64,000 nucleotides of DNA, from the NCBI RefSeq assembly GCF_030718935.1, contig NZ_CP132194.1, positions 1,550,001 through 1,614,000 of the forward strand. Reading direction: 5' to 3'. Under the pieces are notes generated by a model. The model saw only the letters and a list, made by a program, of their open reading frames with translations. It ran no database searches and was not told the origin of the DNA. Every line of letters begins with the position of its first letter. Positions within the stretch are counted from its first letter, which is position 1. The translations under genes and the position numbers were made by a program. This DNA is from Psychrobacter sp. M13. GTDB lineage: Bacteria > Pseudomonadota > Gammaproteobacteria > Pseudomonadales > Moraxellaceae. This document shows positions 27,781 through 35,694 of the stretch, piece after piece.

Positions 27781-29409
27781 ATGTTAGGAAAAATGATGTA
27801 CCAGCCATTACTTCTTAGTGGTTTACTCGAGCACGCGGCTCAGTACCATGATGATACTGCCGTGTTATCAAAAGAAGTCGATGGCACTATGACCCATAGT
27901 GACTGGATAACGGTTTCGAACCATTCAAAACAGTTGGCAAATGCTTTGGCAGGATTAGGTTTGCAAGCTGCGGATCGTGTTGCCACGCTGGCGTGGAATA
28001 ATGTCCGCCATCTAGAAGCTTGGTATGCCATCTCAGGCAGCGGTATGATTTGTCATACGATTAATCCTCGACTATTCCCTGAGCAGCTCAGCTATATTAT
28101 CAATGATGCTGACGACCAAGCATTGTTTTTCGATATTACCTTTTTACCCTTAATCATGGCGATTAAAGAGCAGATCAAAGGCATCAAGCACTTTATTTAT
28201 CTTGGTGATCGTGATGAGAAAGTGTTAGAAAAACTTCCAGAAGCGTTGTTTTTTGATGAGTTATTAGCGGATAATAGCGCTGATTTTGACTGGCCGCAAT
28301 TTGACGAAAAGACTGCCAGCTCTTTATGCTATACCTCAGGCACTACGGGCAATCCAAAGGGTATATTATACTCGCATCGCTCGTCAGTGCTACATGCTAT
28401 AGCGCTTAGTATGCCTGATGTATCATCCCTTTCTGCAAAAGATGTGCTACTACCTGTCGTCCCTATGTTCCATGTCAATGCTTGGGGCACGCCCTATGCT
28501 GCCGCGCTTACTGGTTGCTCGCTGATTCTGCCAGGACCTAACCTCGATGGCGATAGCTTAGTCAAGCTGATTGATGAGTATAAGGTCACTCTATCCCTTG
28601 GTGTGCCAACGATTTGGCAGAGTCTACTTGCTGCTGCCAAAAGCAGTGGTAGCAAACTTGAGAGTATGACGCGTACTATCGTCGGCGGCGCAGCTTGTCC
28701 ACCCTCAGTGATTAAGACGTTCCGTGAAGACTTTAACTGTGATGCGATACACGGTTGGGGCATGACAGAGACCAGTCCGCTGGGTACGATGAATCAGATA
28801 AAAGCGAAGCACAAATCACTCAGTAATGATGAGATGAATAAGCTGCGTGAGTCGCAAGGTCGTCCGCCTTATGGAGTACAGCTACGCTTGATGGACACCG
28901 AAGAGCCAACCAAACCTGTAGCAGAAGATGGTCACTCTCAAGGGCGCTTGCAAATCCGTGGTCATTGGGTGATTGATGATTACTTTACTGAGAACCCAGA
29001 TGCTATAACGGCTGATGGTTGGTTTGACACAGGTGATATCGCAACTATCGACGCTGATGGCTATATGAATATCCGTGATCGCTCAAAGGATCTAATCAAA
29101 TCAGGCGGTGAGTGGATATCATCGGTGGAGCTGGAAAACATCGCCGTTGAACATCCACAAGTGAAGATGGCAGCCGCCATTGCCGCCAAGCACAAGCAAT
29201 GGGGTGAGCGCCCTGTACTGATCGTAGTAAAAGAAGAAGGTTCAGCCGTCACAGAGAGTGATGTTTTAGAGGTTTATAACGACCGTATCGCTAGTTGGCA
29301 AATACCAGATAAAGTGGTTTTTGTTGACAATATAGTGTTGAATGGTGCAGGTAAGATGATGAAAAATAACTTACGTGATGCCTATGGTGATGTATTGCTT
29401 GAGTCGTAA
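27781..29409 (+). CDS. alkK: Medium/long-chain fatty acyl-CoA ligase, AlkK-like
   Basis: Adenylate-forming enzyme, 542 residues, that activates a fatty acid to its CoA thioester via an acyl-AMP. Key motifs: the P-loop YTSGTTGNPKGILYSHRS (from about 183), VVPMFHVNAWGTPY, GWGMTETSPLGT, the hinge DTGDIATIDADGYMNIRDRSKDLIKSGGEWIS and the C-terminal Lys in GAGKMMKN. The N-terminal MLGKMMYQPLLLSGLLEHAAQYH is close to AlkK of Pseudomonas alkane degradation. No alkane genes are nearby, so a general fatty-acid role is likely. AGGAT precedes the ATG. Confidence 0.92.
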   Translation: MLGKMMYQPLLLSGLLEHAAQYHDDTAVLSKEVDGTMTHSDWITVSNHSKQLANALAGLGLQAADRVATLAWNNVRHLEAWYAISGSGMICHTINPRLFPEQLSYIINDADDQALFFDITFLPLIMAIKEQIKGIKHFIYLGDRDEKVLEKLPEALFFDELLADNSADFDWPQFDEKTASSLCYTSGTTGNPKGILYSHRSSVLHAIALSMPDVSSLSAKDVLLPVVPMFHVNAWGTPYAAALTGCSLILPGPNLDGDSLVKLIDEYKVTLSLGVPTIWQSLLAAAKSSGSKLESMTRTIVGGAACPPSVIKTFREDFNCDAIHGWGMTETSPLGTMNQIKAKHKSLSNDEMNKLRESQGRPPYGVQLRLMDTEEPTKPVAEDGHSQGRLQIRGHWVIDDYFTENPDAITADGWFDTGDIATIDADGYMNIRDRSKDLIKSGGEWISSVELENIAVEHPQVKMAAAIAAKHKQWGERPVLIVVKEEGSAVTESDVLEVYNDRIASWQIPDKVVFVDNIVLNGAGKMMKNNLRDAYGDVLLES

Positions 29410-29444
29410 GTTTTTGACTGAATAAGTCTTGTTTTTGTTGAAGG

Positions 29445-29470
29445 AGCCTGCAATCTTGTAGGCTTTTTTA
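29445..29470 (+). terminator. Terminator of the acyl-CoA ligase gene
   Basis: A 9-bp stem with one G-U pair (29445-29453 with 29456-29464) followed by a T-run. Confidence 0.8.
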
Positions 29471-29592
29471 TTGTACTTATTGCTCTAAAAAACATGCCCT
29501 AGTCAAAAAAAAGTAATTTTGATACATCATGTAGCAGTGCTACCAGAGCATTTTTAAAGAGTTGTGGCTACAAATTATCAAAAAAGCGGTTT

Positions 29593-29640
29593 TTGATAAA
29601 AATCAAATTAGATAGTAAACTGATGTATATCATCTCTCAA
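29593..29640 (+). promoter_or_regulatory. FNR/ANR-dependent promoter upstream of a small gene
   Basis: TTGAT-AAAA-ATCAA at 29593-29606 is a perfect FNR/ANR box. A -10-like TATCAT follows at 29628-29633, predicting a start near 29640-29641. The box centre is then about 41 bases upstream, the position of class II FNR-activated promoters. It points at the small gene starting at 29689. Confidence 0.72.
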
Positions 29641-29688
29641 AATAAGATAAAAGATTAAGTCGATAATATGAATAATGAGGAGTCAAGC

Positions 29689-29904
29689 ATGAGCAAACGA
29701 CAAGCAAAAAATATTGAAGACTATAGACATTTAACCGTCGATGGTCCGCTAACATTAGAGCTGACTCAAGATCAACAAGCTATGATCCTAAAGACTTATG
29801 ACTATGGACTTAATAAGTTAACTGATGTGGATGAGATGCTATTAAGCGCGGTCATACGGCAGATGAAAGAAGCTATTCATCCAGAAAACCATTCAGGAAA
29901 ATAA
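29689..29904 (+). CDS. Small protein of unknown function under predicted FNR control
   Basis: A 71-residue soluble protein with no cysteine, signal peptide or membrane segment. The middle reads TLELTQDQQAMILKTYDYGLNKL followed by an amphipathic helix (DEMLLSAVIRQMKEAIH), so it is probably mostly alpha-helical. I do not recognise a family. The start at 29689 is chosen because GAGGAG lies 6 bases upstream. An in-frame ATG at 29668 has no such site. A consensus FNR/ANR promoter lies just upstream. The gene is alone, between the ligase terminator and a convergent MocR gene. It may act in the response to low oxygen. Confidence 0.72.
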   Translation: MSKRQAKNIEDYRHLTVDGPLTLELTQDQQAMILKTYDYGLNKLTDVDEMLLSAVIRQMKEAIHPENHSGK

Positions 29905-29976
29905 GTGTGTTTTGCACAAGTCGCTAATGACAGAAAAGATGATGAGTACTTTAATCGAACGCGCTAATTGAGCTTA

Positions 29977-31374
29977 TTAGACGTTTCTGTCTAAATAATA
30001 TCCTAACCACTCTAAGAATTTATTACTAGTTGTCGCCACATTTAGTCGTAAGTAAGTTGATTCTTTAACACTAGGATTGAATAACTGCCCTGGAGCGACT
30101 AGCCACTTATCCTTGTAAGCATCTAATGCCAGCTGCGCGGTATCTTGCCCAGTATCAACCCAAACGAACATGCCTGCCTGCGTCTGTTTAGGATAAACAA
30201 TACCAATACTCGGTAATGATTGGCGCAAATTCTGATGAGCCTCATATAAATTCTGCTGTACTTTTTTTAATTGGCGTCGATATTCTCCTTGCGTCCATAA
30301 TTTATGAATCACTCGCTCGCCAAATTCTGGTGTAGTCATATTACTCAAGGTTTTGACTCTTAACATATCCTCAATAAATCTATCAGGGCATACTAGCATA
30401 CCGACACGCCAACCTGATGACATAGATTTTGAAAATCCTGTCGCATAAAACACCCGCTCGAACTGATCAAGGCTAGCATAACGCAATGCTTGACCATCAG
30501 GCACAAAAGCGGCGTATAAATCGTCTTCAAAGATATAAGCATCGTATTCATGAATGAGCTTTAGGACTTGATGAGCGCGGGCAGGGTGGAGATTATAGGA
30601 CGTTGGATTATGTAATACGCTATTGGTAAGATAGAGCTTAGGTCGATGCGCTGCAAACAACTGCTGCATCTGCTCAATATCAGGACCTAAATGATCACGC
30701 TCTACAGCAATTACTTTAAACCCCAGTTGCTGCAGGCAACTCGACAACCAAAACCAGCCTGGATTATCTACTATCACCGTATCACCTGACTGTAATAATA
30801 ATTGCGCCACCAAAGTCACTGCTTGTGATACACCAGCGGTGGTCACCACATTGTCAATAGAGGTATGCATTCCTAAAGTATCTAAGTGCTGAACTAGCTG
30901 CTGACGCAGAGGTAGATATCCTTTAATATCTCCATAATCATAAACAAAGCTGTCGGCTTGAGCAGTAACTTGCCGAATAGCCCACTCCATCTTGTCATTG
31001 CGTATCCAATCATTCGGTAACACACCAGCACCAGGTGCCTGATGGCGCGGTATCTCACTAAACATCTGATTGACCAGCCAGCGGGTATCTATGACTGGTG
31101 TTTTACTCTTTGTTTCTACCGTCCTCTCTACCGTTGCCTGCTCTCGAACATAATATCCTGAGCCAGGCTTAGCTAGGAGTATGTTTGTAGCCACTAGCTG
31201 CTCGTAGGCTTGAGTCACTGTGAAGCTTGAGATATTGAGTAATTTAGCAAGCTTGCGAACCGATGGTACGCGCTGATTAGACAAATAAATCTGCCAGTCA
31301 ATGCGCTGCTTTATCCATTCAGTAACGCCGACTGTCTTGGTTACTTTAGGATTGAGAACATAGGTATCTATCAT
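29977..31374 (-). CDS. MocR-type regulator (GntR HTH fused to aminotransferase)
   Basis: A 465-residue transcription factor: N-terminal GntR winged helix (about 1-80, RVPSVRKLAKLLNISSFTVTQAYEQL) joined to a class I aminotransferase-like domain that binds pyridoxal phosphate. The PLP lysine lies in YATGFSKSMSSGWRVGML, and the Asn/Asp pocket residues in NPTSYNLHP and YIFEDDLYAAF. MocR regulators sense PLP adducts of amino compounds and usually control a divergent gene. Here that is an MFS transporter at 31600, with decamer repeats in the spacer. GabR and PdxR are the best-known relatives. The ligand is unknown. Confidence 0.92.
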   Translation of the reverse strand: MIDTYVLNPKVTKTVGVTEWIKQRIDWQIYLSNQRVPSVRKLAKLLNISSFTVTQAYEQLVATNILLAKPGSGYYVREQATVERTVETKSKTPVIDTRWLVNQMFSEIPRHQAPGAGVLPNDWIRNDKMEWAIRQVTAQADSFVYDYGDIKGYLPLRQQLVQHLDTLGMHTSIDNVVTTAGVSQAVTLVAQLLLQSGDTVIVDNPGWFWLSSCLQQLGFKVIAVERDHLGPDIEQMQQLFAAHRPKLYLTNSVLHNPTSYNLHPARAHQVLKLIHEYDAYIFEDDLYAAFVPDGQALRYASLDQFERVFYATGFSKSMSSGWRVGMLVCPDRFIEDMLRVKTLSNMTTPEFGERVIHKLWTQGEYRRQLKKVQQNLYEAHQNLRQSLPSIGIVYPKQTQAGMFVWVDTGQDTAQLALDAYKDKWLVAPGQLFNPSVKESTYLRLNVATTSNKFLEWLGYYLDRNV

Positions 31375-31398
31375 TATTTCGCAAGCCTTTGGTTAAGG

Positions 31399-31549
31399 TG
31401 TTATGGTAGCTGTATTGGCAACTGTTATGGTAAATTAATCTCTACACTTTGTTCATTGCCTATAGAACTGTATCGGTACTGTTATGATATTAATCGCTAT
31501 TATAACAGTATAAGTAGCAGTATAAGTCATTGTGCCTTAGGTCTATAAT
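31399..31549. promoter_or_regulatory. Divergent MocR/MFS control region with decamer repeats
   Basis: TGTTATGGTA occurs at 31399-31408 and 31423-31432, TGTTATGATA at 31480-31489, and an inverted relative ends near 31506. CAGTATAAGT is directly repeated at 31506-31515 and 31518-31527, a 12-base period overlapping the -35 position of a TATAAT at 31544-31549. Direct repeats next to a weak -35 are what MocR activators use. The binding protein is inferred from position. Confidence 0.6.
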
Positions 31550-31599
31550 CATCCTCTCAAAGTTGGTCGTTAAAAGTTAGCTCTGCACAAGGCCTATAT

Positions 31600-32790
31600 A
31601 TGCAAATCAATAACAAACTACCCAACCACGTCTATTTTTTATTAATTGGTCAAAGTATCAATCTAACGACAGCGGTGCTATCGGTAACTGTTGCAGCGCT
31701 TATTGGGCTGTCTTTGGCGCCAAGTATTGGTTACGCTACTATTCCCTATGGATTACAGTTTTTAGCCATTCTACTAAGCACCGTTATGTTCTCAAAACTT
31801 ATGAAGGCATTTGGTAGATATCGGATTTTTAATGCAGGTATTGGCTTTTTGTTTTTATCAGGCATCATAGGGTTTTTATCTTTAATAGATCATAACTTTT
31901 TTTACTTATGTATCAGTCATTTTCTATTAGGGTTATTTATATCAACCGCTAACTTTTATAGGTTTGCCGCTACAGATAGTATAAGTGGTGAGCTCGTCCC
32001 CAAAGCCACTTCAATGGTCATCTCAGGTGGGGTGTTTGCCGCGATAGTCGCACCATTACTAGCTATCAATTTAGCTAAAGCGTCAGACTTACCTGATTAC
32101 TCACTTATTTATCTGGCTTTATCCGTGCTTGCCATTATTTTATTTATCATTATTTATTTTTGGAATCAAGCAAAAGCTCATCATGATAAGAGCATTGTAA
32201 AAACAAAAACGCCTGTCGCTAATGCTATAGAAGTCAAAAAGTATATTATTGTCATTGCTGTATTGGGCGGCGCTTTAGGCTATTACATTATGAATCTTAT
32301 GATGATAGCGTCGTCATTATTCTTAAAGCAAAGCCATTCTTTTGATTATGCCTCCTACGCTATTCAAATGCATGTACTGGCTATGTTTTTGCCTTCGTTT
32401 TTTGTAGCCAAGCTCATTAACTTCATCAATAGCGTCAACACCATCATATTGGGCTTTGTTTTAATCTCTATATCTTGCTTACTGCCCGTTCTTTTAGACG
32501 ATACCATTTTTATTAATATTGCTTTGATTATCTTAGGCGTTGGCTGGAATTTTACTTATTCAGGAGGCTCAACACTGCTGAGTAATATTCAAGGCGCGCA
32601 GAGGTTAAAATTCCAAGGAATTAATGAAACGGTCATTGCTTTTTTTGCAACCTTAGGCGCTTTTCTTCCTGCGCCTATATTGAGCTATTTTGGCTGGATA
32701 GATACTAATTTAGTTTTCTTTATTTTTTCTATTTCGATATCTATCCTTTTTATCGCATCTGTATTGATATTCAAAAAACGTGGCTATTAA
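31600..32790 (+). CDS. MFS transporter, target of the divergent MocR regulator
   Basis: A 396-residue membrane protein with about 12 hydrophobic helices, in the style of the major facilitator superfamily. A short cytoplasmic loop MKAFGRYRIFN sits where motif A is expected. The central loop (about 197-215, QAKAHHDKSIVKTKTPVANA) separates the two halves. It is more AT-rich than its neighbours. Divergent from mocR and followed 53 bases later by an EamA-type exporter, so the three probably form one export module. The substrate is not evident. Confidence 0.82.
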   Translation: MQINNKLPNHVYFLLIGQSINLTTAVLSVTVAALIGLSLAPSIGYATIPYGLQFLAILLSTVMFSKLMKAFGRYRIFNAGIGFLFLSGIIGFLSLIDHNFFYLCISHFLLGLFISTANFYRFAATDSISGELVPKATSMVISGGVFAAIVAPLLAINLAKASDLPDYSLIYLALSVLAIILFIIIYFWNQAKAHHDKSIVKTKTPVANAIEVKKYIIVIAVLGGALGYYIMNLMMIASSLFLKQSHSFDYASYAIQMHVLAMFLPSFFVAKLINFINSVNTIILGFVLISISCLLPVLLDDTIFINIALIILGVGWNFTYSGGSTLLSNIQGAQRLKFQGINETVIAFFATLGAFLPAPILSYFGWIDTNLVFFIFSISISILFIASVLIFKKRGY

Positions 32791-32843
32791 CTCATCAGGA
32801 CAATAGCTTTGACGCTCTAAGACATTAATGATTTGGATAATTT

Positions 32844-33821
32844 ATGATTTCTGTACATATTGCCTTAGCAATACTGGTGACCTTCATTTGGGGGGTGAAC
32901 TTTACCTTTATCGCTTGGGGCCTTGAGAGTTTTCCGCCATTGATGCTCACTGCGATGCGATTTTTCTTTACCGCCATACCACTAGTTTTGTTTTTGAAAC
33001 CACCAAAATTTAATCGTAGCTTATTTATCTATGCTATCGGTACTTTTGTTATGCAGTATGCCTTTGTATTTACGGCGATGCATTTGGGTGCATCAGCAGG
33101 ATTGACCGCGTTGGTGCTACAGCTGCAGATATTTATCACCGTATTACTTGCGTATTTAATGCTAGGTGAGGCGGTCAGTCGCATACAGATTATCGGTATG
33201 CTAGTCGGTGTCCTAGGGCTGAGTGTGATTGCGCTAAATCTTGGCGGTGACATGCCGCTGATCGGCTTTATCTGCATCTTGATTGCGGCAATAGGTTGGA
33301 GCTTTGGCAACATCGCCTCAAAGCAGGTCTCAAAACAAGTATCTAGGCAAGCCGCTACGAAGACTATGCAGCAAAAGGCAGGCGTATCTAATGTTCAGCC
33401 TAATACTGTAGGAAATAAAGCATCAGCAGTAACGGCTTTAGCATTAGTCGTTTGGGGTGGTCTGATTGCTTGTGTGATTTTAATTGTAGTGTCACTTATA
33501 TTTGAGAGTGATGCCTGGCAACTAGCTACCTTTACACAAGCATCGCTTAAGTCTTGGTTGTCGCTTGGATTTATTGTGTATATTTCAACGCTGATTGGCT
33601 TCGGACTATGGGCGCATTTGCTCGCGCAAAATACTGCCTCTAAAGTTATGCCGTTTGCCCTGCTAGTGCCTATATTTGGTATGGCGACCTCAGTGTTGCT
33701 CACGGGCGAGCAGGTGACATGGTGGAAGATGCTAGCGATGGTATTGATATTATCGGGATTGGTACTGGCTAATGTGAAGGTAGGGTTTATCAAAAAAATA
33801 TTTATCATTAGTAAAAAGTAG
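32844..33821 (+). CDS. EamA-family exporter (DMT superfamily)
   Basis: A 325-residue drug/metabolite transporter with ten predicted helices and two EamA halves. FIWGVNFTFIAWGLESFPPLMLTAMRF and YAFVFTAMHLGASAGLTALVLQLQIFITVLLAY resemble E. coli EamA, the exporter of cysteine and O-acetylserine. An extra polar loop (about 155-190, QVSKQVSRQAATKTMQQKAG) separates the halves. It lies downstream of the MFS gene in the same direction. Whether it exports sulfur amino acids is an open inference, attractive given the large sulfate island in this window. Confidence 0.85.
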   Translation: MISVHIALAILVTFIWGVNFTFIAWGLESFPPLMLTAMRFFFTAIPLVLFLKPPKFNRSLFIYAIGTFVMQYAFVFTAMHLGASAGLTALVLQLQIFITVLLAYLMLGEAVSRIQIIGMLVGVLGLSVIALNLGGDMPLIGFICILIAAIGWSFGNIASKQVSKQVSRQAATKTMQQKAGVSNVQPNTVGNKASAVTALALVVWGGLIACVILIVVSLIFESDAWQLATFTQASLKSWLSLGFIVYISTLIGFGLWAHLLAQNTASKVMPFALLVPIFGMATSVLLTGEQVTWWKMLAMVLILSGLVLANVKVGFIKKIFIISKK

Positions 33822-33831
33822 CTTCTGTAAA

Positions 33832-33898
33832 GTGGGTTTTACGCACCGACAATGACACCTTTTAACTCTGAATTCTGGTGCGATGGAGTGCACCCTAC
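33832..33898. repeat. Dispersed palindromic repeat, copy 1
   Basis: A 67-base element after the EamA gene. The right arm (33877-33898, GGTGCGATGG and GTGCACCCTAC) matches the other copies. The left arm has drifted. It belongs to the same family as copies at 54217, 57188 and 59107. Confidence 0.65.
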
Positions 33899-33950
33899 GC
33901 CTGAAATTCATTTTATGAAGTAGATTAAACAACAGCTAGTTCTAAAACAG

Positions 33951-33985
33951 AAACCCAATTAACGCTTAGCGTTGACTGGGTTTTT
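33951..33985. terminator. Terminator between EamA gene and the Anbu operon
   Basis: Two-part stem: AAACCCA pairs with TGGGTTT (33951-33957 with 33977-33983), and inside it AACGC pairs with GCGTT. It ends in five T. It lies between convergent transcripts. Confidence 0.82.
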
Positions 33986-34053
33986 ACTGTGCTGTTTTCG
34001 AGAGTGTTAATAATAAAGCGCTCAACTTAATTTAAGTCTCTGGAACTTAAAGT

Positions 34054-34794
34054 CTAATCCCAATAACCTTTAGGACACTTAGGTAGCTCAACCAAAGTCT
34101 TACGCAGGGCGTCTGCCCACTGATGACGGATAGTATTAAAATACTCATCACGCTCATCAATACGGCGACCCTTGGGGATTTTTAGGCTGTCGTTTTCATA
34201 GAGCATAAAGTCTATCGGCATACCCACAGATAGGTTGGAGTTTATCGTTGAGTCAAACGACAGCATTAGCGCGCGCGCCGCATGTCTAGGATCGGTCTCA
34301 TAATCAATAGAGCGATCAAGGATCGGCTTGCCATACTTGCTCTCACCTAATTGAAAGAATGGCGTATCCTCGGTGGCCTTGATACAGTTGCCCTCACGAT
34401 AAATCTTATATAGCTCAGCAGGCTGACCTTTTATCTGACCGCCCAGCATAAATGAGCTAGTAAATTGACCATCAACATTCGCGTTGGCGACTTGTTTGGC
34501 GTGGTTCATGACATTACGCATGCATTCACCAACCATTTGCGCCGCATCAAATAGGCTCAAGACTGTGTTTAGATTACTCTCAGCACGCTGGTCGATATCG
34601 TTCTGCAATTTGGTAAATACTGCCTGTGAAGTAGCTAAGCTACCTGCGGTTTGGAGTACCATAAAGCGCTCGCCTTCAATACCATAATGATAGAGCTTTT
34701 TGAAGGTTGAGATGTGATCAACGCCAGCATTGGTGCGAGTATCACTAGCGAAAACCATGCCATCCTTTAAACGAACGGCGGCACAATAAGTCAT
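34054..34794 (-). CDS. anbu: Anbu-type proteasome-related peptidase
   Basis: An Ntn-hydrolase of 246 residues in the T1 peptidase family, related to HslV and 20S proteasome beta subunits. The open frame extends to 34854, but I choose the ATG at 34794. It has AAGGG upstream, avoids overlap with the previous gene, and gives the family start MTYCAAVRLKDGMVFASDTRTNAGVDHIST. Removal of Met exposes Thr as nucleophile. It sits in the operon usual for Anbu, with a transglutaminase-like protein and ATP-grasp and alpha-E domains. Physiological substrates are not known to me. Confidence 0.93.
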   Translation of the reverse strand: MTYCAAVRLKDGMVFASDTRTNAGVDHISTFKKLYHYGIEGERFMVLQTAGSLATSQAVFTKLQNDIDQRAESNLNTVLSLFDAAQMVGECMRNVMNHAKQVANANVDGQFTSSFMLGGQIKGQPAELYKIYREGNCIKATEDTPFFQLGESKYGKPILDRSIDYETDPRHAARALMLSFDSTINSNLSVGMPIDFMLYENDSLKIPKGRRIDERDEYFNTIRHQWADALRKTLVELPKCPKGYWD

Positions 34795-34834
34795 AGAAAC
34801 CCTTAGTAATGAACATAAATAAAAATAGCGGACG

Positions 34835-35620
34835 CTATGATAGCCTAGTGACAAGGACTTGACTGTAAAGATTTTCGTAACCGCCGCCCATGCGCACTCC
34901 GCGTACTGGTGCGGTATCTAGATAATCGCGACCGATCGCCACATAGACATGCGAGTTAGGCTGAAACGCTTGGTTGGAGATGTCAAAAGTGTACCAGTAG
35001 CCATCTAAGTAAGCCTCAGCCCACGCATGACTTGCCATGTGGTTTTCGGTATCGTCATATAGGTAACCTGACACGTAACGTGCTGGAATCTGCTTATCAC
35101 GCAGCATACTGATAAACACATGGGTATGGTCTTGACACACGCCCCCTTTAGTGGCAAAAGACTCAGCAGCCGTGGTGCCAACATGGGTTACGTTCTTCAC
35201 AAAAGGCATCTTCATAATCAGCTCATTAGCCATAGTTTTGAGACTATCATGAGTGACATTCTTCAAGAACGGCGCAGCGAAGTCGCGCATCTCTTGTGAG
35301 CACTTGGTCAAGGGCGTCTGCACTGTAAATAGCAAATAGGGCACATGATCCATGTCTTGTAGGCGCTCAGTATCGGTATCGATTTCGACGATGCCTGAGG
35401 CTTGCATCTGTAGGTTATTGTGTGCCTCGTTACGACTCAAGGTGAGCCAATCATTACCAAAACCATCCTTTTGATTGGTGGCCACTTTGGGTAGCATAAC
35501 ATCCCAGCGGTGAATAACTTGATGGGATAGCTGCATAGGCGTCATACGGATATACTGCACACTACGCTGCGCCAGCTCATCGTAATAGTAATTGGTTTGA
35601 TGACTGATTTGAAGTTTCAT
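34835..35620 (-). CDS. Transglutaminase-like cysteine protease
   Basis: A 261-residue cytoplasmic protein: an N-terminal bacterial transglutaminase-associated domain (about 1-80) followed by a transglutaminase core. The triad is clear: C162 in GGVCQDHTH, H198 in ASHAWAEAYL and D213 in YTFDISN. Such proteins are predicted to cut or form isopeptide or amide bonds. It is the middle gene of the leftward operon, 74 bases after the ATP-grasp/alpha-E gene and 40 bases before the Anbu start. AGGAAGAG lies upstream of the ATG. Confidence 0.92.
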   Translation of the reverse strand: MKLQISHQTNYYYDELAQRSVQYIRMTPMQLSHQVIHRWDVMLPKVATNQKDGFGNDWLTLSRNEAHNNLQMQASGIVEIDTDTERLQDMDHVPYLLFTVQTPLTKCSQEMRDFAAPFLKNVTHDSLKTMANELIMKMPFVKNVTHVGTTAAESFATKGGVCQDHTHVFISMLRDKQIPARYVSGYLYDDTENHMASHAWAEAYLDGYWYTFDISNQAFQPNSHVYVAIGRDYLDTAPVRGVRMGGGYENLYSQVLVTRLS

Positions 35621-35694
35621 AGTCTCTTCCTATTGGTATTTTATTATGTCTTATATATCTGCAGTTTATTCTCTAATCTCATTCATTAAAGTCA

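Noticed and set aside
33395..33808. 137-codon ORF antisense to the EamA exporter
   Set aside because: The transporter in the other frame is clear and the antisense product has no recognisable feature.
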